Below, one piece after another: positions 7,601 through 11,578 of a DNA stretch of 11,578 nt. A program made the position numbers and the translations under genes. This DNA is from CAYORM01 sp964406375 (GTDB lineage Bacteria > Pseudomonadota > Alphaproteobacteria > DSM-16000 > Inquilinaceae). The notes below the pieces were generated by a model that searched no databases, was not told the DNA's origin, and saw only the letters and a list, made by a program, of their open reading frames with translations. The stretch lies in assembly GCA_964406375.1 (NCBI GenBank), contig CAYORM010000088.1, forward strand, positions 1 to 11,578, read 5' to 3'. Each line of letters starts with the position of its first letter. The first letter of the stretch is position 1.

Positions 7601-7716
7601 GCGGCCGCGAGCGGATCGGCGAGACGGCCTATCTCGCCCTGCCAGGTGGCGTCGTGCAGGCGCGCATCGTGAAACCGGTCTTCATCGACCCGGAGGGGAC
7701 GCGGCTCCATGGCTGA
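4684..7716 (+). CDS. soxA: Sarcosine oxidase, alpha subunit
   Basis: 1010 residues, full length for SoxA. The N-terminal part (to about 105) is the ferredoxin-fold domain with the SFKYHRPRGILTAG signature and no cluster cysteines, as usual in the family. A dinucleotide-binding domain follows: VLVVGGGLAGLAAALAAA (175-192), with ATGSIERPLVF further on; in known enzymes it binds NAD+. YTTTGMATDQGKTGN (561-575) is the conserved linker segment, here with Ala where Gly is more usual. From about residue 630 to the end lies a GcvT-type aminomethyltransferase domain, including EDGMVKDDG and GELSYEINVP. This domain binds tetrahydrofolate and captures the methylene group from sarcosine as 5,10-methylene-THF. 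GAGGG lies directly before the ATG. The stop overlaps soxG by 8 bp. Confidence 0.97.
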   Translation: MTQNFRIAGRGTDLDEKGGRTLRFSFDGRDYRGFPGDTLASALLANGVHLVARSFKYHRPRGILTAGAEEPNALVQLAAGTARTEPNIRATQAELFDGLAASSQNRWPSLARDFGAAGDAVAPLLPAGFYYKTFMWPRRGWMTYEKFIRRSAGLGRVPELPDPDRYDHRNAHCDVLVVGGGLAGLAAALAAARSGARVILVEDQPRFGGTARAEPGLAIDGKPATAWIEAALDELRANRDVTILPRCTAFGYYADNWLGLLERVTDHKPAYEVRPGVPRQRLWRVRARQVVLATGSIERPLVFAENDRPGIMMAGAVRAYLNRWGVRVGERVVIATNNDSAYRTALDLSAAGVAVPAVIDTRADPEGPLVRLVRSAGIPVMTGHSIASTSGRHRVDEVLAMPLAADGRSVRRGTETAIRCDAVAMSGGWNPTLNLHSHSRGRLRWDEARGIFLPGTSFQAERSAGGCAGTTSFGAALASGHEAGRAAAAAAGFEAAQPDPPGAELLFDGEEGAPRTLWLLPSDRAPDAVRAFVDFQNDVTAKDLSLALREGFESIEHVKRYTTTGMATDQGKTGNVNALGIVAEATGRTVPEIGITTFRPPYTPVTFGAIAGRGVGRFYAPVRRTPMHGWAEARGAVFENVGQWKRAWYFPRQGETMREAVDREVAAARNGVCLFDASTLGKIDLQGPDAAEFLNRVYTNAWTKLPVGACRYGLMLGEDGMVKDDGVTTRLAEDHFHMTTTTGGAAPILAWLEEWLQTEWPALRVRMTSVTEQWAVLVVTGPKAREVLAPLTDIDLSNEAFPHMSMRQGHVAGIPARVFRISFTGELSYEINVPASWGAALIAAVAKAGAPHDITPYGTEAMHVLRAEKGYIVVGQETDGTVTPDDLGMSWIVSKTKDFIGKRSLSRADMMRPDRKQLVGLLPEDPALVVEEGAPIVEGPHLPEPPVPILGHVTSSYHSPNLGRSFALAMLKRGRERIGETAYLALPGGVVQARIVKPVFIDPEGTRLHG

Positions 7717-8488
7717 CCAGGATATCGCGGCCCCGGCCGCTCCGCCCGCCACCCCGCTCTCTCAGGCCGGGTCTGCCCCCGCTGCGCCGTCTCCCGCCGC
7801 TCCGCCTCCGGCCGCGGCCGCGCCGGCCGCATCGATGGCGCCGGACGTGCCGGCCGCCGGCCGCGCCCTGCCGCCACGGCAATCGGCGCTCGACGGGCTG
7901 GTGCCGCCGCTCGAGCCGGCGCCACAGGCTGGGCTGCGCCTCGCCGAGTTGCCCCATACCGCGAAGCTGATCCTGCGCGGCGAACGTGCGGTCGATGCCT
8001 TCCGCCATGCCACCGCCGCGGTCGTCGGCACCGAGCCGCCACCCGGGCCGGAGGCGTGGATCGGCCGCGATGGCACCGCCATCCTCGGCCTGGGCCCGGA
8101 TGAATGGCTCATCATCGGCCCGCCCGGCGCCGAGGCGCGGCTCGAGCCGGCGCTGCGCCGCGCACTCGGTGAGGCGGGGCTGCGGATCGCCGCCGTCACC
8201 GATGTGACCGAGGCCTATACGGTCATCGCCGCGAGCGGCCCGCGGCTGCGCGAGGTGCTGGCGAAGGGCTGCCCGCTCGATCTGCATCCGCGCGTCGTCC
8301 GGCCTGGCTTCGTCGGGCAGAGTCTGCTCGGACCGGTCGACATCATCCTCCACCTGATTGCCGATCAGGAAAGCGGCGGGGATCCGCTCGTCCATCTCTA
8401 TGTCCGGCGCTCCTTCGCCGCCTTCCTCTGGGAATGGCTGGCGGATGCCGGCCTCGAATACGGCGTCGGGCCGCTAGCGCCGGGCTGA
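7709..8488 (+). CDS. soxG: Sarcosine oxidase, gamma subunit, with Ala/Pro-rich N-terminal extension
   Basis: 259 residues; the family is usually about 190-210. The conserved core starts near residue 55 and has the GcvT/YgfZ-like gamma-subunit pattern: GPDEWLIIGPPG, then DVTEAYTVIAASGPRLREVLAKGCPLDLHP, FVGQSLLGPVDIILHLI and HLYVRRSFAAFLWEWL. The gamma subunit is a structural partner of alpha in the oxidase tetramer. Residues 8-50 are nearly all Ala and Pro, with no predicted fold. The start at 7709 overlaps the soxA stop by 8 bp and has GGAGGGG upstream, so translation is probably coupled. A later ATG at 7835 would remove most of the extension but has no ribosome site. It is the last gene of the operon, with the convergent membrane-protein stop 9 bp beyond. 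Confidence 0.93.
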   Translation: MADQDIAAPAAPPATPLSQAGSAPAAPSPAAPPPAAAAPAASMAPDVPAAGRALPPRQSALDGLVPPLEPAPQAGLRLAELPHTAKLILRGERAVDAFRHATAAVVGTEPPPGPEAWIGRDGTAILGLGPDEWLIIGPPGAEARLEPALRRALGEAGLRIAAVTDVTEAYTVIAASGPRLREVLAKGCPLDLHPRVVRPGFVGQSLLGPVDIILHLIADQESGGDPLVHLYVRRSFAAFLWEWLADAGLEYGVGPLAPG

Positions 8489-8497
8489 GCGGGGTCA

Positions 8498-9064
8498 TCA
8501 GGCGGTCGCCCCTGCCGTGGCTGCCGCCATTCCCGCGATCAGGCGGCCGGCCTCACCGCCGGGGGCCAAGGCGGACAGCGTCAGCAGCACCCCGATCTGG
8601 GCCACCGGCAGCAGCAACAAGAGCAGCCGGCCGGCCCCCGACCGTCCGCCCGATGATGCCAGCCGCGGCCTGGCCGGCGATCCATCCCCCGGCGGTCCGC
8701 CCGCCGGTCCCCCAAGCGCCAGCCAGGCTGAGACGGCGCCGATACCGGCGATCAGCAGACCCGCGGCGATCCGTGCCGCCTGAGGCGCGGCGGCCGTGTC
8801 ATCGAACAGCATGACCAGCATGCCGGTCGTCAGGATCGCGATCACCAGCGCCACCGCGACGCGCCATCGCGCCGGAACCGATGCAGTGCCGCCGCCGGCG
8901 ATCGGTCCGCTCGGCCGGATGCGCTGCTGCCGCAACGCGTGCAGGGCCAGCCTCGCCACGCCGAGAAGCCAGAGGAGAAGGATCACCGCGCCCAGGGAAG
9001 CGACAGCCCAGACGCTGGCCACGGCCAGACCGTCGGCCGCGCCCGTCATCGCACCGGCCTCCAT
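8498..9064 (-). CDS. Unidentified membrane protein, four predicted helices
   Basis: 188 residues that I do not recognise. Four hydrophobic segments long enough to cross the membrane are visible: about 14-41 (VWAVASLGAVILLLWLLG), 67-87, 97-118 and 145-167 (RLLLLLLPVAQIGVLLTL). They are joined by Gly/Pro/Arg-rich loops, so it is probably an inner-membrane protein. No catalytic or binding motif can be seen. I chose the ATG at 9064 because AGGGGAGG sits 5 bp upstream of it; the frame also opens at 9094, without such a site. It is convergent with soxG and separated by a long gap from the SDR gene, so it likely has its own promoter. Coding status rests on the start signal and the coherent helices. 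Confidence 0.65.
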   Translation of the reverse strand: MEAGAMTGAADGLAVASVWAVASLGAVILLLWLLGVARLALHALRQQRIRPSGPIAGGGTASVPARWRVAVALVIAILTTGMLVMLFDDTAAAPQAARIAAGLLIAGIGAVSAWLALGGPAGGPPGDGSPARPRLASSGGRSGAGRLLLLLLPVAQIGVLLTLSALAPGGEAGRLIAGMAAATAGATA

Positions 9065-9512
9065 GCGCGCCTCCCCTCGCTGTCGTCCCCACATGGAACA
9101 AAAACAGAATCGTCAACGGCGCGCAACCATGAGATGTCTGCCGCACGCTCAAAAGTTGCGAACGCCGGTCAACGCCGGGGTTTTCATCGGCTTCCGACAG
9201 GCGGCAGAGGCGTCGTCACGGCCCTGTCACGATATCCACGGAATCTGTGGATAACTTTGTCGATAAGCCTTGGGGCAGATGCGCCAGCCAAGGCGGCTCC
9301 TTGCCCCTCGACCGATTGCACAATAAATGGGCAATCCAACTATCTATCTGTTCTTACTTGATTTTTCTGGTGTCAACCCTGACAGGGCCCCGGCTGAGAA
9401 ATTTTACCCTCTTCCACGACCGGGTCGGAGAACCGCGAATCGGGCCTGTGAACAAATAGGGGCCGATGGCTCCGCTTACAGCTCAATGGGTTGTGCGCCG
9501 ATCGCCCTCCAG
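9065..9512. other. 448-bp intergenic region, partly AT-rich
   Basis: No convincing gene on either strand. Base use changes sharply: 9314-9372 is about 36% G+C by my count in an otherwise very GC-rich window. Contents, left to right: a direct repeat AACGCCGG (9161-9168 and 9171-9178); DnaA-box-like sites at 9232-9266; an inverted repeat GATTGC/GCAATC (9314-9319, 9331-9336); the AT-rich block with CTATCTAT; and another DnaA-box-like site at 9447-9455. It must also contain the promoter of the minus-strand membrane-protein gene and the 3' end of the uvrB-SDR transcript, but I see no clear terminator. Confidence 0.7.
9232..9266. promoter_or_regulatory. Cluster of DnaA-box-like sites
   Basis: TGTGGATAA (9246-9254) is the exact complement of the DnaA box TTATCCACA. 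TGTCGATAA (9258-9266) has one mismatch in the same orientation, 12 bp further on. ATATCCACG (9232-9240) is in the opposite orientation with two mismatches. A further one-mismatch copy, TGTGAACAA, is at 9447-9455. They flank the AT-rich block, which is the arrangement of a replication origin or a DnaA-controlled promoter. Confidence 0.4.
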
Positions 9513-10295
9513 TCACTCGAAGGGGACCACGCCCCGAGAGGGTTGGGCCCAGCCGAGATGCTCCCCACCGTCGAGGGCGATCATCTGTCCGGTCAGCGCC
9601 CGGGTCGCGAGGATGTAGCGAATCGTGGCGCAGATCTCCGCCGGGTCGGTCGGCCGCTGCAGCGGAATGGCGCGCCATTGCCGCTCGAAATGGGCGTCGC
9701 TCTGCCGTTCATTCTTCATCGTCGGACCCGGACCGATCGCATTCACCCGGATGCGCGGGGCGAGGCTCATCGCCAGTGTCTGGGTCAGCGCCCAAAGTCC
9801 CATCTTCGAGACGGTGTAGGAGAGGAAGTACGGCGTCGGATTCCACACCCGCTGATCGAGCATGTTGATGACATTGCCCTCGCCGGTCTCGGGGAGCTGG
9901 GCGGCAAAGTCGCGGATCAGCGCCAGCGGCGCCCACAGATTCGGCTCGACATGCGCGTCCCAGGAGGCGCGGGTCAGGTCGCGGATCCCGTCGTTCACGA
10001 AATGCGAGGCGTTGTTGACGAGCACGCGCAGCGGGCCCACGGCGTCGACCGCCGCCGCCACGCAGCCCGCGACCGCATCCTGGCAGGAGAGGTCCACCTT
10101 GAGGGCTGCGGCGCGGCCGCCCTCGGATACGATCGTGCGGACGACGTCCGCCGCCTCGTCGGCCGAGCCGCGATAGGTGATGGCGACGGCATGGCCGGCC
10201 CGCGCCAGGTCGAGCGCGATCGCCCGGCCGATCCGCCGGGCGCCGCCGGTGACCAGCGCCCCGCCCGGCGCGGTCTCATCCGTCATGTCCGTCAT
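9513..10295 (-). CDS. SDR oxidoreductase, pteridine-reductase-like
   Basis: 260 residues, a classical short-chain dehydrogenase with a Rossmann fold. TGGARRIG (16-23) is the TGxxxRIG form typical of NADPH-dependent pteridine reductases (PTR1/FolM), not the usual TGxxxGIG. NNAS (94-97) is standard. The catalytic pair is Tyr160 and Lys164 in SYTVSK. The position of the usual catalytic Ser is INMLD (Asp147), again a feature of pteridine reductases. Likely role: reduction of dihydropterin or dihydrofolate-type substrates in the cytoplasm, but the substrate is inferred from motifs only and another carbonyl substrate is possible. The ATG (10293-10295) overlaps the uvrB stop as ATGA, so it is translationally coupled to uvrB and probably in one operon. 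Confidence 0.88.
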   Translation of the reverse strand: MTDMTDETAPGGALVTGGARRIGRAIALDLARAGHAVAITYRGSADEAADVVRTIVSEGGRAAALKVDLSCQDAVAGCVAAAVDAVGPLRVLVNNASHFVNDGIRDLTRASWDAHVEPNLWAPLALIRDFAAQLPETGEGNVINMLDQRVWNPTPYFLSYTVSKMGLWALTQTLAMSLAPRIRVNAIGPGPTMKNERQSDAHFERQWRAIPLQRPTDPAEICATIRYILATRALTGQMIALDGGEHLGWAQPSRGVVPFE

Positions 10296-11578
10296 CGCTG
10301 CCGCCCCCGGCCACCCGTCTTGCCACCCGTCTTGCCGCCTGCCTTGCCGCCCGCCTTGCTTCCCGGGCGCGGCGGCCGCCGGGTCGGCGTTCCGATGGAG
10401 AGTGGCACGCCTTCGAGTGCCGCCGAATGGCCATGCGCCCCGACCCGGGCATGCACCACGACGCCGCGCCCGCCATCGGCATCCTGGCCGCCGAGACCGA
10501 GTTCGGCCGCCTCGAGGCGCCGGATCTCGTCGCGCAGCCTCGCCGCCGTCTCGAATTCGAGATCGGCCGCGGCCTCGCGCATGCGGCGTTCGAGATCGGC
10601 GATCACCTCGGCGAGCGTTTTGCCGGTCAGAGGGCCGTCCTCGGCCAGGCCCGTCGCCACCGTCACCCGATCGCCGCGCTCATAGACAGAGCTCATGATG
10701 TCGCCGATCTGCTTGCGGACGCTCTCCGGCGTGATGCCATGGGCGGCGTTGTAGGCCTTCTGTTTCTCGCGCCGCCGCGCCGTCTCCTCGATCGCGGCCC
10801 TCAGGCTGCCGGTGATGGTGTCGGCATAGAGGATGGCGCGGCCCTCGACATTGCGCGCGGCGCGGCCGATCGTCTGGATCAGCGAGGTGCGGCTGCGCAG
10901 ATAGCCCTCCTTGTCGGCGTCGAGGATGGCGACGAGGCCGCATTCGGGGATGTCGAGCCCTTCGCGCAGCAGGTTGATGCCGATCAGTACGTCGAAGGCG
11001 CCGAGCCGCAGGTCGCGGATGATCTCGATCCGCTCCAGCGTCTCCACATCCGAATGGATGTAGCGGACCTTCAGCCCCGCCTCGGTCATGTACTCGGTCA
11101 GCGCCTCGGCCATCTTCTTGGTCAAGGTGGTGACCAGGACGCGCTGGCCGCGCTCGACGCAGGCGCGGCACTCGGCCATCACATCGTCCACCTGCGTCTC
11201 GGTCGGACGGATGATGATCTCGGGATCGATCAGCCCGGTCGGCCGCACGACCTGCTCGACGAAGACGCCGCCGGTCCGCTCGAGCTCCCCGTCGCCGGGC
11301 GTCGCCGAGACGAAGCTCGTCTNNNNNNNNNNGGTTGTCGACGCAGGAGGGCAGCCGGAAGCCGTGCTCGGCCAGCGTCTCCTTGCGCGCCCGGTCGCCG
11401 CGATACATGGCGCCGATCTGCGGCACCATCACATGGCTCTCGTCGACGATCAGCAGCGCGTCCTCCGGCAGGTATTCGAACAGTGTCGGCGGCGGCTCGC
11501 CCGGCGCGCGGCCGGTCAGGTAACGGGAATAGTTCTCGATCCCGGCGCAGCTTCCCGTCGCCGCCATCATCTCGAGAT
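10292..11578 (-). CDS. uvrB: Excinuclease ABC subunit B, C-terminal part, interrupted by an assembly gap
   Basis: UvrB is the damage-verifying helicase-like subunit of nucleotide excision repair; it is loaded by UvrA and recruits UvrC. The 5' part lies beyond the right edge. Visible in order: GIENYSRYLTGRAPGEPPPTL; motif II DESHVMVPQ; GDRARKETLAEHGFRLPSCVDN; then ten Ns; then TSFVSATPG (motif III), SDVETLERIEIIRDLRLG, LLREGLDIPE (motif V) and QTIGRAARN (motif VI). The C-terminal UVR domain that binds UvrC follows (DLERRMREAAADLEFETAARLRDEIRRLE). Last comes a tail of KAGG/KTGG repeats. The frames on the two sides of the Ns differ by one, which I attribute to the gap length, not to a real frameshift. 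The stop overlaps the SDR start by 4 bp. Confidence 0.96.
10311..10360. repeat. 12-bp tandem repeat at the 3' end of uvrB
   Basis: Three full imperfect units of CTTGCCRCCYGY (10319-10330, 10331-10342, 10343-10354), plus partial units on both sides. In the uvrB frame each unit encodes Lys-Thr/Ala-Gly-Gly, giving a positively charged, flexible tail. Repeat number is likely to vary between strains. Confidence 0.75.
11323..11332. other. Assembly gap (10 N) inside uvrB
   Basis: Ten Ns separate the UvrB segments ...LPSCVDN and TSFVSATPG. In the family these are joined by a stretch like RPLKFEEWDAMRPQ, so roughly 39 bases are probably missing under the 10 Ns. That length also restores a single reading frame. 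Confidence 0.9.

Noticed and set aside
4537..7752. A 1071-codon open frame on the minus strand, antisense to soxD, soxA and the start of soxG
   Set aside because: It mirrors the plus-strand genes, is rich in Arg/His/Asp/Gly as expected from GC-biased antisense codons, and matches no family. The plus-strand proteins are unmistakable.
7759..7767. A second CTCTCAGGC on the plus strand
   Set aside because: It lies inside the Ala/Pro-rich coding part of soxG, lacks the following AA and any aptamer context, and is best seen as chance. It is a caution for the leader match too.
9247..9459. A 70-codon plus-strand frame starting at GTG in the AT-rich gap
   Set aside because: No ribosome site, no recognisable domain, and its start lies within the DnaA-box-like sequence.
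9470..9500. tRNA-like string (AGCTCAATGGG) near the SDR 3' end
   Set aside because: No matching D-stem partner, anticodon arm or T-loop (GGTTCGA) follows, so no tRNA can be folded.

Overview
The window is an 11.6 kb piece of a high-GC proteobacterial chromosome. The strong G+C bias at third codon positions, the HNH-endonuclease type and the form of the MTHFR-like protein all suggest an alphaproteobacterium, perhaps of the Rhodospirillales/Rhizobiales type. This is inferred from protein resemblance, with no rRNA to settle it. Both ends cut through genes: an esterase on the left and uvrB on the right. A 10-N assembly gap lies inside uvrB.

Layout. (1) 2-1105, plus strand: the 3' part of a carboxylesterase/phospholipase-type alpha/beta hydrolase, then a complete stand-alone HNH endonuclease. 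A strong hairpin follows, between convergent genes. (2) 1152-2791, minus strand: an MTHFR-like gene and, downstream of it, an NADPH-dependent FMN reductase-like gene. (3) 2792-3030: a divergent control region with an exact 18-bp palindrome, phased half-sites, and a sequence resembling the 3' half of a glycine riboswitch in the MTHFR leader. (4) 3031-8488, plus strand: a complete, tightly packed soxBDAG operon for heterotetrameric, folate-linked sarcosine oxidase. (5) 8498-9064, minus: an unidentified four-helix membrane protein. (6) 9065-9512: a non-coding, partly AT-rich stretch with DnaA-box-like sites. (7) 9513-11578, minus: uvrB overlapping a pteridine-reductase-like SDR gene by 4 bp.

How it works together. 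SoxBDAG oxidatively demethylates sarcosine to glycine and places the methyl carbon on tetrahydrofolate as 5,10-methylene-THF. The divergent MTHFR-like protein is the expected next user of that carbon. The centre of the window is therefore a small glycine-betaine/sarcosine C1 module with a shared control region. The rest is mainly housekeeping (DNA repair, a probable pterin/SDR enzyme, hydrolase, nuclease). I saw no phage, transposon, CRISPR or toxin-antitoxin signature. The least explained stretches are the leader/operator region at 2792-3030 and the AT-rich gap at 9065-9512.
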